From: Oscillospiraceae bacterium Zagget6
GTDB taxonomy: Bacteria; Bacillota; Clostridia; Oscillospirales; Oscillospiraceae
DNA length: 35,609 nt
Direction of reading: 5' to 3'
Assembly (NCBI GenBank): GCA_001941075.1
Contig: MSHH01000008.1
Location: 1 to 35,609, forward strand
Shown: piece by piece, positions 25,927-32,978 of the stretch
How positions within the stretch are numbered: the first letter of the stretch is position 1
How the letters are laid out: every line of letters starts with the position of its first letter
Translations under genes and position numbers: made by a program
The notes under the pieces: model-generated
Database searches by the model: none
What the model was told of the DNA's origin: nothing
Seen by the model: the letters and a program-made list of their open reading frames with translations, nothing else

Positions 25927-27243
25927 ATGGAAAGGTTTCTGGCCGTATTCTGCTTCGCAACGGCAGGTACTCTCCCCTACCGGGTACTGGCCTATTATCC
26001 CTTCCGGAAGCAGCTCCGTTTTCCCATCTGGACTGTCGTTCTGATCATTGGCATCGCCCAGCTGGCCCAATCGTTCCTTTATGCGCTGCTGTCGGCGCGG
26101 GGCGGCAACGGAGTGACCCTCATAGAGGGCATCTTTGCGCCGGCCTGCTTTGTCATCTACTGCATCTGCATCCGGGCAGACCGCTGGAAGGTGCTGTTTC
26201 TTTACATCTTTGTCTTTGACTACATCTCCCTGGTGTGGGGGACAGCGCGATACCTGGAGTGTCTGCTCTTTTATAACCCTGATATGACCTTCGACACGCT
26301 GCGAAGCATGGTGTTCCAGTTGATTATCCTGGGCGTGACCGTCCCGTTCGTCACGTTGTTCCTGAAGCGCACCAAGGACAAAGTGTTCTCGACGGAGGCG
26401 CCCTCCTTCTGGCATGTGATTTGGATTTTGCCGACTCTGACCACGTTGATCGTCCAGCTCTACAACGGAAATCATACCCCGCAAAACGTGCATCAGTTCC
26501 GGTTTTTCCTGGCCTACGTGCTGCTGTTTCTGGACATGGTCGCCGTGTACGGTGTCCTGCTCCGGGCGCTGGACATCATCCTCCATGAGGCCGCACTGGA
26601 GGAAAAGGCCACCCAACAGGAAAACCTGCTGGCCCTTCAGCGCACCCAGTACAGCCAGATCGCCCGCTACATGGACGAGACCCGGCAGGCCCGGCACGAC
26701 CTGTCCCAGCACCTGCGTCTCATCAACCAGTACCTGAGCACCGGGGACCAGGACGCCCTCCGAGAGTATGTGGAACGCTATCAGGAGGCCCTGCCACCGG
26801 AACGGACCGTCTTTTTCTGCAAAAACTACGCCGTCAACACCATCCTCTGCTACTATCATGAAGAGGCGCTCCAATCCGGCATTGACTTTTCCGCTGGCCT
26901 GGACCTGCCGGAGACGCTGCCCATCAGCGAGCCGGAATTTTGCTCTATGCTGGGCAACCTGCTGGAAAACGCCCTTCTCTCCTGCCGGGAGGAGGTCGAG
27001 GCGGCTCCCTTCATCCGCGTTCTGGCAAAGACCCAGGGGGACACGCTGTTGCTGGCCATCGACAACACCTGCCTGCGGGAACCGACCTGGAAGGATGGAA
27101 AGCTCTGTTCCTCCCGGCATGACGGGTTCGGGCTGGGGACGGCTTCCGTGCGTACCATCGCCTCCAATCACAACGGCGCGGTCTTTTTCACCTGGGAGGA
27201 CGAGGTGTTTTATGCCTCGGTGTCGCTGGCGCTGCCCCATTGA
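25927..27243 (+). CDS. GHKL-type sensor histidine kinase (AgrC-like)
   Basis: 438 residues. The N-terminal half (about 1-215) is hydrophobic with several membrane segments, consistent with a peptide-sensing membrane domain like AgrC. The phosphoacceptor is His257 in QARHDLSQHL, the RHDxxxH pattern of the HPK10 class. The ATPase part has the N box NLLENALLSC near 345 and a GFGLGTASV glycine motif near 400. It partners the upstream LytTR regulator. The frame is open 28 codons upstream within the regulator gene, but the ATG at 25927 gives the natural start with a hydrophobic N-terminus. The signal is unknown. Confidence 0.9.
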   Translation: MERFLAVFCFATAGTLPYRVLAYYPFRKQLRFPIWTVVLIIGIAQLAQSFLYALLSARGGNGVTLIEGIFAPACFVIYCICIRADRWKVLFLYIFVFDYISLVWGTARYLECLLFYNPDMTFDTLRSMVFQLIILGVTVPFVTLFLKRTKDKVFSTEAPSFWHVIWILPTLTTLIVQLYNGNHTPQNVHQFRFFLAYVLLFLDMVAVYGVLLRALDIILHEAALEEKATQQENLLALQRTQYSQIARYMDETRQARHDLSQHLRLINQYLSTGDQDALREYVERYQEALPPERTVFFCKNYAVNTILCYYHEEALQSGIDFSAGLDLPETLPISEPEFCSMLGNLLENALLSCREEVEAAPFIRVLAKTQGDTLLLAIDNTCLREPTWKDGKLCSSRHDGFGLGTASVRTIASNHNGAVFFTWEDEVFYASVSLALPH

Positions 27244-27357
27244 GGTCCCGTGAAAGGGGGACCAATATCGACGCGGTCTGGCAGAAGATACGGCTGTTCG
27301 ACTATGGCAAACTATACAAAAATATTACATAAAACGCTTTGAGTTTTGGAACCGCTT

Positions 27358-27386
27358 ACCGTTTACGCAGGATTTTGACCGTTCAG
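27358..27386 (+). promoter_or_regulatory. Tandem LytTR-type operator
   Basis: Two direct 9-mers, ACCGTTTAC (27358-27366) and ACCGTTCAG (27378-27386), lie 20 bp start to start, about two helical turns. The second fits the published LytTR consensus [TA][AC][CA]GTTN[AG][TG] at every position, the first at all but the last. They end 10 nt before the -35 box, as in AgrA- and ComE-activated promoters. Confidence 0.6.
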
Positions 27387-27396
27387 GCAAAATCCC

Positions 27397-27425
27397 TTGA
27401 AAAAACTCCTCCAAAATGGTACATT
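27397..27425 (+). promoter_or_regulatory. Promoter of the PqqD/HprK/exporter operon
   Basis: TTGAAA (27397-27402), 17-nt spacer, TACATT (27420-27425). The imperfect -10 suits an activated promoter. The gap from the kinase stop (27243) to here holds no gene; a short stem GGTCCC/GGGACC near 27244-27264 follows the kinase but lacks a T run. A stem GCACC/GGTGC lies right after the -10 in the leader. Confidence 0.6.
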
Positions 27426-27498
27426 AAATGCACCGTGGGGTGCCTGGAGAATGCGGCGCACTGCCCCAAGCCCCATGAACCAGGAACGGAGGGGGAAG

Positions 27499-27951
27499 AT
27501 GGTTCGGTTTGTGATTTACGCGGATTGCGAGTGCGAGGAGGATATCAGAACGTTGATTCCCCTTCTCCGCGATGCGGCCCGCAGTCGGGGCAAGTGGGCC
27601 CTTATCCAACCTTATATTGGATGGGACGCGCTGCCCCGATACCTTTCCTTTGTCAAGCGGAACCCTTATCTGGTCATGGTCGTGGCGACACGCGGCAAAC
27701 GCGGACGGGAAACTGCCGCTAGGATTCGGGAGAACAACCCTCTTGCCCGGATGCTCTGGTTCTCTGACCCGGACAACGGCGTGTACTCCTATCGGATCCA
27801 TGTGACCTGCTTCGGCCTGCTCCCTCCCACCCAGGAGGGCGTCGCTCTCGCCCTGGACGCCTGTGGCCTATCCTCTGGGGAGCCAGCGGCGGACGGCGAT
27901 GGCGCAAGACAAAGCACCTCTCCTGCGAGGACTGACCCGGAAAACCGATGA
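27499..27951 (+). CDS. Degenerate receiver-like protein without DNA-binding domain
   Basis: 150 residues from ATG 27499, after a GGAGGGGG site. It is not a recognised family. The layout resembles a response-regulator receiver: MVRFVIYADCECEED start, a strand NPYLVMVVAT near residue 55-64 where the phosphoacceptor would sit, a helix GRETAARIREN, a strand ARMLWFSD, and FGLLPPTQEGVALAL where receivers have a KP motif and the last helix. The phosphoacceptor Asp (about 61-63) and the Lys (about 107) are both absent, so it cannot work as a normal receiver. The last 25 residues are polar and probably disordered. First gene of the operon; overlaps the next ORF by 53 nt. The receiver link is inference from pattern only. 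Confidence 0.55.
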   Translation: MVRFVIYADCECEEDIRTLIPLLRDAARSRGKWALIQPYIGWDALPRYLSFVKRNPYLVMVVATRGKRGRETAARIRENNPLARMLWFSDPDNGVYSYRIHVTCFGLLPPTQEGVALALDACGLSSGEPAADGDGARQSTSPARTDPENR

Positions 27952-28051
27952 AGCGCTGATTGCCCTGTGGCTGCGAATCTCTGCGGCTGCGGGGCTGATT
28001 GCTTACAGGGCAAAAACGAAGTTGAAATCGGAAAGGACGCTGACAGCATGA
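27899..28051 (+). CDS. Small ORF, candidate precursor peptide
   Basis: 50 codons from ATG 27899, beginning MAQDKAPLLRGLTRKTDEAL and continuing with a hydrophobic stretch (ALIALWLRISAAAGLIAY, about 19-36) and a basic tail ending SERTLTA. It fills the gap between the receiver-like gene and the PqqD gene, with a 4-nt ATGA overlap to the latter, the same coupling as PqqD to HprK. The ribosome binding site is weak (GCGGACG). No Cys and no Gly-Gly leader. A small membrane or amphipathic peptide, or a RiPP precursor, are both possible. It has no recognised family and could be a chance ORF. Confidence 0.4.
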   Translation: MAQDKAPLLRGLTRKTDEALIALWLRISAAAGLIAYRAKTKLKSERTLTA

Positions 28052-28314
28052 AGATGACGAAAAACTATATCCTGCGGGATGTTGGCGGACGCTGTGTCGC
28101 CGTCCCGGTTGGGGGCGAGTGCCAACAGTTCAGCGGCTTTATCAAGCTGAATGAAACCGCGAAGCTGATTTGGAAATCCATTGAAGCGGGCTGCACAGAG
28201 GAGGAGACCATTGCCAGTCTGACAGCCCAGTACGATGTGACGCCGGAACACGCCAGAGACGCCTACCGAAACACGGTGGAGCAGCTTCTGTCTCTGGGAG
28301 CGGTTGAGCAATGA
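28048..28314 (+). CDS. PqqD-like peptide-recognition protein
   Basis: 88 residues of the PqqD family, the RiPP recognition element fold that binds leader peptides and hands them to modifying enzymes. Conserved features are the start YILRDVGGRCVAVPV, GFIKLNETAKLIWKSIEAGCTEEETIASL, and the end ARDAYRNTVEQLLSLGAVEQ. It overlaps the small ORF upstream and the kinase downstream by 4 nt each. No radical SAM or lasso cyclase partner is in the window. A start two codons later is possible. Stand-alone PqqD proteins are common in lasso peptide and radical SAM clusters, and its neighbours suggest a peptide substrate. Confidence 0.87.
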   Translation: MKMTKNYILRDVGGRCVAVPVGGECQQFSGFIKLNETAKLIWKSIEAGCTEEETIASLTAQYDVTPEHARDAYRNTVEQLLSLGAVEQ

Positions 28315-29027
28315 GCCATACCGTTTTGTCCATCGCCGGAGTGCCGGTGGGGGTGGAGCATCGATCCCCCCTTGATTCCTGGAACTGCGGCGGCCACGAA
28401 ACCGGGGCAACGCCCTGCTATACGGTTTCGGCGGGAGAGGACGAGGTACAGGCGGAATGGGAGCGGCTGCACCGTCGGTTCACCCGAAACGCCTGCGAGG
28501 GCAACTGCCTGTACCGCAAGGTCTGCCTGGGGATGCTGGATTATGACGGCTTCCTGCTCCACGCCGCCGCAGTTGCCGTTGACGGGGCGGGGTATGTGTT
28601 CACCGCGCCCGGCGGCACTGGAAAGAGCACCCACGCGGGGTTCTGGATGGAGGAATTTGGCCCACGGGCGGTGATGGTGAACGGCGACAAGCCCATCCTG
28701 CGGCGGCTGGACGGCAGTTTTTTCGTCTGTGGTTCCCCCTGGCGGGGCAAAGAACGCCTGGGCAACGGGGATATGGTCCCCCTGCGGGCGGTTTGCCTGC
28801 TGGAACGCGGGGCGGTGAACGAGGTCTACCCCGCCGACATCGACACGGTGCTGGATAAAATCTTCCGCCAGGTGCTGATGCCGGAAACGCCGAAGCAGGT
28901 CATTCTACAGCTCGACCTGCTGGACTGCCTCATTCGGCAGGTCCCGGTGTATCGTTTGCGGTGCAATTTGTCGAAAAACGCCGCAATGACTGCTTATCGC
29001 GGCATTCACCAAAGTCAGGGTGTGTGA
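28311..29027 (+). CDS. HPr kinase-like (HprK-type) ATP-binding protein
   Basis: 238 residues. Walker A is APGGTGKST with Lys105; the following VMVNGDKPILRR has the Asp-containing pattern of HprK (N/D-D-K-P), and FVCGSPWRGKERLGN is typical of the shorter HprK-like proteins next to PqqD genes. The HPr-binding N-terminal domain of true HprK/P is missing, so the sugar-regulation role is unlikely. In the paeninodin-type lasso clusters a related kinase phosphorylates the precursor peptide; here the substrate may be a peptide or polysaccharide component. ATGA overlap with PqqD, 1-nt gap to the exporter. Confidence 0.85.
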   Translation: MSHTVLSIAGVPVGVEHRSPLDSWNCGGHETGATPCYTVSAGEDEVQAEWERLHRRFTRNACEGNCLYRKVCLGMLDYDGFLLHAAAVAVDGAGYVFTAPGGTGKSTHAGFWMEEFGPRAVMVNGDKPILRRLDGSFFVCGSPWRGKERLGNGDMVPLRAVCLLERGAVNEVYPADIDTVLDKIFRQVLMPETPKQVILQLDLLDCLIRQVPVYRLRCNLSKNAAMTAYRGIHQSQGV

Positions 29028-29028
29028 C

Positions 29029-31218
29029 ATGGAGAAGAGCAATGCCCGGCAAACCGGCAGGCTGGACGAACTGGAATCCGAGGGCTTTCTGGTTATCCCC
29101 ATCAAAGGGGTCAGTATGCAGCCGCTGCTGTACGCCTGCTCCTCCCACGTCCTCATCCGCCGACTGGACGAAAGGCCGAAGAAAAATGATGTGGTGTTGT
29201 ATGTTCGTCCAGATGGTACACAGGTGCTGCACCGGGTCATAAAGTTCGACGGCGACGTTTGCCTCATCCGGGGGGACAACACCTTTGCCCTGGAACGGGT
29301 GCATCTGTCTGCCGTCAAGGGCGTTATGGAGACGGTGTGGCAGGGTAACCGGGAAATTCACGTCACCGATTTTCTCTATCGGCTGTATGTCTGGTTCTGG
29401 AACTTGATTTATCCCCTGCGCCTGCTGAAACATCAGGCAAAAATGGGGCTGCGGAGCCTCGGCAAACGGCTGCTGGGCGACACCTCCCTGGCCTGGGTGG
29501 TCAGGATGGCCCGGGGCGATCTGCCCGGGATCGCCCTGCTGACGGCTTGTACAGGAATCAGCGCCTTTCTGTCCGTTGTGCTGGCCCTGGTCATGCGCAG
29601 CGCCATTGACAGCGCCGTTGCACTGGAGAGGGGCCTGTTCCTGCGCTGGAGCGGTGTTTTTTTGGGAATCATCCTGGCGCAGCTGGGCCTCCAGGCGGCG
29701 GTCCGCCAGCTGGACGAAAATATCCGGGCCTCCATTGAGAACCGGCTGAAGGAACACACCTATGAGAGTCTGCTCCGTAGCAGCTACAGCAGCCTGAAAG
29801 CCTTCCACACCGGCGAGCTGCAAAACCGCATGACCAACGACGTGAAGGTCGTGGCCGACTACGCCACGGACCTGATCCCCGGCGTCTGCTCGATGGCAGT
29901 TCAGCTTGTCTGCGCCCTGGTGGTCCTGCTGATTTTAGACTGGCGCTTCGGTAGCCTGTTCCTGGTGGGCGGGCTGGTCATGCTGGCTGTGACATTTCTG
30001 TTCCGGCGCAGGATGAAAGGCCTGCACAAAGAGGTGCAGGAGACCGACGGTAGGCTGCGCTCCTGGCTCCAGGAATCCATCGAAAGCGTCCTCATCCTCA
30101 AGAGCTTCGGGGCAGAGGGCATGGCGGCGGGCAGGACGGCGGAGAAGGCCGCCGCCCACAAAAAAGCCCGCATGAAACGAAGGACCTTCTCCAACGTCTG
30201 CAACGTGGGGTTTGGCGCGGTGATGCAGGGCAGCTACCTCTTTGGCCTGGTGTGGTGCGGGTTTGGCATTTTGAACGGCACCCTGTCCTACGGGACGCTG
30301 ACCGCTGTACTGGAGCTCATCAGCCAAATCAGAAGCCCCTTCGCCAACCTTTCCGGCTTTGTCCCTCACTATTACGCGATGCTGGCCTCGGCGGAGCGGC
30401 TGATGGAGCTGGAGCAACTGCCCAAAGAGGCGGCTCCCGCCAAAGCGCTGCCTTCCTTCACAAGCCTCCGCGCAGAGGACCTGACGTTTATCTATGACGA
30501 CGGCGAGGAGGAGGTCATCCAGAGCGCCTCCTTTGCCATTGAGCAGGGCGAAATTGTGGCCCTGACCGGTCTCTCCGGCATTGGCAAAAGCACCCTTCTG
30601 AAGCTCCTGCTGGGCATTTACGCGCCGGTGTCCGGTCGGCTGTACGCAGTGTGTGAAACCGGAGAGATTTCCCTCAGCCCCGCCACTCGCCGCTGGTTTT
30701 CCTACGTCCCCCAGGGCAATATGCTGCTCTCCGGCAGCATTTACGAGGCGGTTGACTTCCTACACGCCGCCCCGTACACCCAGGCGCAGCGGGAACGGGT
30801 GGAATGGGCCTGCAAGGTCGCCTGCGCGGACGAGTTCATCCGTCAGCTGCCCGACGGCTACGCCACCGTCCTGGGGGAAAAGGGCGCGGGTCTCTCCGAA
30901 GGACAGGTGCAGCGGCTCGCCATTGCCCGGGCGGTGTACCGTAGCGCGCCGGTGCTGTTGCTGGACGAGGCCACCTCCGCCCTGGACGAGGACACGGAGC
31001 GCAGGCTGCTGCGCAACCTGAAAGCGCTGGGCGGCCAGACGGTGTTAATTGTGACCCACCGGCCCGCCGTCATGGAGATTTGCGGCAAGCAGCTGGTCTT
31101 TGAACACGCGAATATCACGGTGCGCAGCGGCGAAAGTCACCCATGCGCACCGACAGACGGGGGCGGGAAATGTACGGCAGAAAAATCAAACTCCAAACCA
31201 TCCTCTGTGTCCTTCTGA
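29029..31218 (+). CDS. S24/S26-type peptidase domain fused to ABC exporter
   Basis: 729 residues from ATG 29029 (GTG 29020 also possible). Residues about 15-120 form a signal-peptidase-like domain with KGVSMQPLL (Ser29), a GTQVLHRVIK motif (His68) and LIRGDN (Asp83), which fits the Ser-His type used in archaeal/ER and SipW-like enzymes. Six membrane segments follow (about 160-430), then the nucleotide-binding domain: Walker A GLSGIGKS (Lys520), Q-loop VPQGNMLL, signature LSEGQ (622-626), Walker B LLLDEATSALD (Asp646), and the VTHR His. A peptide exporter with its own protease is suggested, like the C39 PCAT class but with another protease fold. The C-terminal tail overlaps the next gene by 76 nt. 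Confidence 0.88.
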   Translation: MEKSNARQTGRLDELESEGFLVIPIKGVSMQPLLYACSSHVLIRRLDERPKKNDVVLYVRPDGTQVLHRVIKFDGDVCLIRGDNTFALERVHLSAVKGVMETVWQGNREIHVTDFLYRLYVWFWNLIYPLRLLKHQAKMGLRSLGKRLLGDTSLAWVVRMARGDLPGIALLTACTGISAFLSVVLALVMRSAIDSAVALERGLFLRWSGVFLGIILAQLGLQAAVRQLDENIRASIENRLKEHTYESLLRSSYSSLKAFHTGELQNRMTNDVKVVADYATDLIPGVCSMAVQLVCALVVLLILDWRFGSLFLVGGLVMLAVTFLFRRRMKGLHKEVQETDGRLRSWLQESIESVLILKSFGAEGMAAGRTAEKAAAHKKARMKRRTFSNVCNVGFGAVMQGSYLFGLVWCGFGILNGTLSYGTLTAVLELISQIRSPFANLSGFVPHYYAMLASAERLMELEQLPKEAAPAKALPSFTSLRAEDLTFIYDDGEEEVIQSASFAIEQGEIVALTGLSGIGKSTLLKLLLGIYAPVSGRLYAVCETGEISLSPATRRWFSYVPQGNMLLSGSIYEAVDFLHAAPYTQAQRERVEWACKVACADEFIRQLPDGYATVLGEKGAGLSEGQVQRLAIARAVYRSAPVLLLDEATSALDEDTERRLLRNLKALGGQTVLIVTHRPAVMEICGKQLVFEHANITVRSGESHPCAPTDGGGKCTAEKSNSKPSSVSF

Positions 31219-32138
31219 GCGCTGTGTTTGCCTGCGCCCTGGGCTGGATGCTCTACACGGAATACCGCCAGGAGGCGGCGTTTTCCGCCGCAAGCCAGGC
31301 GCTGAAAGAGGAGGCAGCCCCCTATGTGACCCAACGGCAGGCGCTTTTGTCCGAGCTGGACGAGCTGGAGAGCAACGCCGCCTGTTTCAGCGACGAGGCA
31401 AGGTTCATGGTCGGGTTTCTCGTCTCGGATGTGTCGGACCTCTCTTACATCCGGGAAAAAGCGGAAACCTACGGCTTCTCCCCTGTGCTGGTCCTCGACT
31501 GTGCAATGGCGGAAACGGACCTGAAGCAGCTGCTCGACGCAGCGGAGGACCAGTGGGAGGTCATGCTTTACATATCTCCCTTTTCGGCGGAGACCAACGA
31601 CGACGTATTGGCTGCCCTCTCCTGTCTGGATTCCATCGGCAAAGAACACACCGGCGTTTTCTTCCTGCGGGATGAGGACAACAGCGACGCCAACGTTCAA
31701 CTGCTCCTGGAGGACGGGTTTCTGGGGTACACCAGTTACAGTGACACCCCTACCGCCGGGCAGACGGACGATGGGACAGTGTATTTTGACTATTCCTTCC
31801 TCAGCACGTCCGGCACAACAGTTGAGAGCAGGGTCGCCTTGCTCTATCAGAGCAGGGCATTTATGTTGATTGTGTTCGATATGGCAAGCATCGACGCCGG
31901 GACGCTGACGGAGAATTATGTGACCTCCCTTTTTGCGACGCTGCAAAACTACGCGCAGCAGGACGACTGCGCCTTTTCCACAGTAGCGGACGTGGTGGCC
32001 GAGCTTTCCACGGCCAACGCCGCCCAAGCAGCGGCGCAGGCGAATTACCAGGAGCAGGTCGCGGAGATCCAGGCGCAGCTCACCCGGCTGGACGAAACCA
32101 TCGACGAGATTTTTGGGCGGCTGCAAGGAGAAGCGTAG
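31143..32138 (+). CDS. Membrane-anchored extracytoplasmic protein of unknown function
   Basis: 331 residues with a basic N-terminus and one membrane segment (TILCVLLSAVFACALGWML, about 19-37), then an extracytoplasmic part. Segments such as YGFSPVLVLDCAMAETDLKQLLDAAEDQWEVMLYISPF (about 107-145) recall a polysaccharide-deacetylase-like barrel, but the metal-binding His/Asp motifs of active NodB enzymes are not visible. The last 50 residues (ANAAQAAAQANYQEQVAEIQAQLTRL) look coiled coil. Start could be ATG 31170 instead, with a better G-rich site. It overlaps the exporter end by 76 nt and precedes wzz. Function unknown; the deacetylase resemblance is weak. Confidence 0.6.
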   Translation: MRTDRRGREMYGRKIKLQTILCVLLSAVFACALGWMLYTEYRQEAAFSAASQALKEEAAPYVTQRQALLSELDELESNAACFSDEARFMVGFLVSDVSDLSYIREKAETYGFSPVLVLDCAMAETDLKQLLDAAEDQWEVMLYISPFSAETNDDVLAALSCLDSIGKEHTGVFFLRDEDNSDANVQLLLEDGFLGYTSYSDTPTAGQTDDGTVYFDYSFLSTSGTTVESRVALLYQSRAFMLIVFDMASIDAGTLTENYVTSLFATLQNYAQQDDCAFSTVADVVAELSTANAAQAAAQANYQEQVAEIQAQLTRLDETIDEIFGRLQGEA

Positions 32139-32142
32139 CTTC

Positions 32143-32228
32143 GGAAGTGCCGCCTGACGGTAGAGGACGAAACCAGCCACTAACTACTAACAACTGGAAA
32201 CGAAAGAAGTGCCGCTTGACGGCAAAGG
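32143..32228 (+). repeat. Two copies of a short palindromic repeat before wzz
   Basis: Copy 1 (32143-32165) and copy 2 (32206-32228) share the form GAAGTGCCG-CYTGA-CGGYA. Each folds into a 5-bp stem, TGCCG/CGGTA and TGCCG/CGGCA. Copy 2 ends close to the ribosome binding site of wzz (AAAGGAGGA, 32225-32233) and may affect it. A short AT-rich stretch (ACTAACTACTAACAACT) separates them. Confidence 0.7.
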
Positions 32229-32237
32229 AGGATACGC

Positions 32238-32978
32238 ATGAACGCCAACTCTTATCAGGCAGAACAGCAAATGCTGGATGCCGATACCATAGATATCGAC
32301 CTTCTCGCGCTGTTCCGGGCGCTGCTGAAACACGCATGGCTAATCATTGCCGTCACACTCTTTTTCGGCTGTGCAGGGTACATGGTCACGAAACTCGCAG
32401 TCACGCCGACCTATCAGACGAGTTTCAGCATTTACATCAACAACTCCACCCTCTCCAACATCAACACCATCACCTCCAGCGACGTCACCGCCTCCCAGTA
32501 CCTGGCGGAAACGGGGGCTGATGTCATCAACAGCAACAACACCAAAAAACTGGTTGCGGAAGAGGTCGGTCTCGAAGCGGAGGACATCTCCATCACCACC
32601 AGCGTGAAAACTGAAAGCGGCGTGATACAGGTCTCCGTCGTCACAACGGCCCCAAAGGATGCCTACGACTGCGGCGTGGCGCTGGTGGACATTGCCGCAG
32701 AGGAAATCGCCAGGGTCGTGGAGGGCAGCTCCGTGCAGGTGATCGATGTTCCTGAGCTGCCAATGAGTTTCTACCGGCCCAATTATCTCAAAAATGTGTT
32801 CCTTTGCATGGTGGTCGGCGCGGTTCTGTCCTTTGGCCTCATCGTTGTGCGGGAACTGCTGGACGACAAGGTGAAGAGCCGGGAGGACGTGGAAAACCAC
32901 TTTGACCTGGTCAATTTGGGATCGATCCCAGACATAACGCAAGCGCAGGGAGGGAAACATGAGTATTACGCTGGATAG
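32238..32978 (+). CDS. Wzz/CapA-type chain-length regulator (YveK-like)
   Basis: 246 residues. A short cytoplasmic start, first membrane segment (AWLIIAVTLFFGCAGYMV, about 33-50), an extracytoplasmic Wzz domain with YQTSFSIYINNSTLSN and TSSDVTASQYLAETGADVINS, then a proline-rich element (PELPMSFYRPNY, about 172-183) and a second membrane segment (NVFLCMVVGAVLSFGLIVV, about 187-205). This is the Firmicutes membrane adaptor that activates the CpsD kinase and sets polysaccharide length. It ends overlapping the kinase by 20 nt. A strong AAAGGAGGA site precedes the ATG. Confidence 0.87.
   Translation: MNANSYQAEQQMLDADTIDIDLLALFRALLKHAWLIIAVTLFFGCAGYMVTKLAVTPTYQTSFSIYINNSTLSNINTITSSDVTASQYLAETGADVINSNNTKKLVAEEVGLEAEDISITTSVKTESGVIQVSVVTTAPKDAYDCGVALVDIAAEEIARVVEGSSVQVIDVPELPMSFYRPNYLKNVFLCMVVGAVLSFGLIVVRELLDDKVKSREDVENHFDLVNLGSIPDITQAQGGKHEYYAG

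Noticed and set aside
27899-28051. The 50-residue ORF as a lasso peptide precursor
   Set aside because: No lasso cyclase or transglutaminase-like B2 protease is in the window and the leader lacks the conserved Tyr and spacing; only the weaker claim of a candidate peptide is kept.
28311-29027. True HPr kinase/phosphorylase (hprK) for carbon catabolite control
   Set aside because: The N-terminal domain and the family's C-terminal signature are missing, and it sits in a PqqD/exporter operon.
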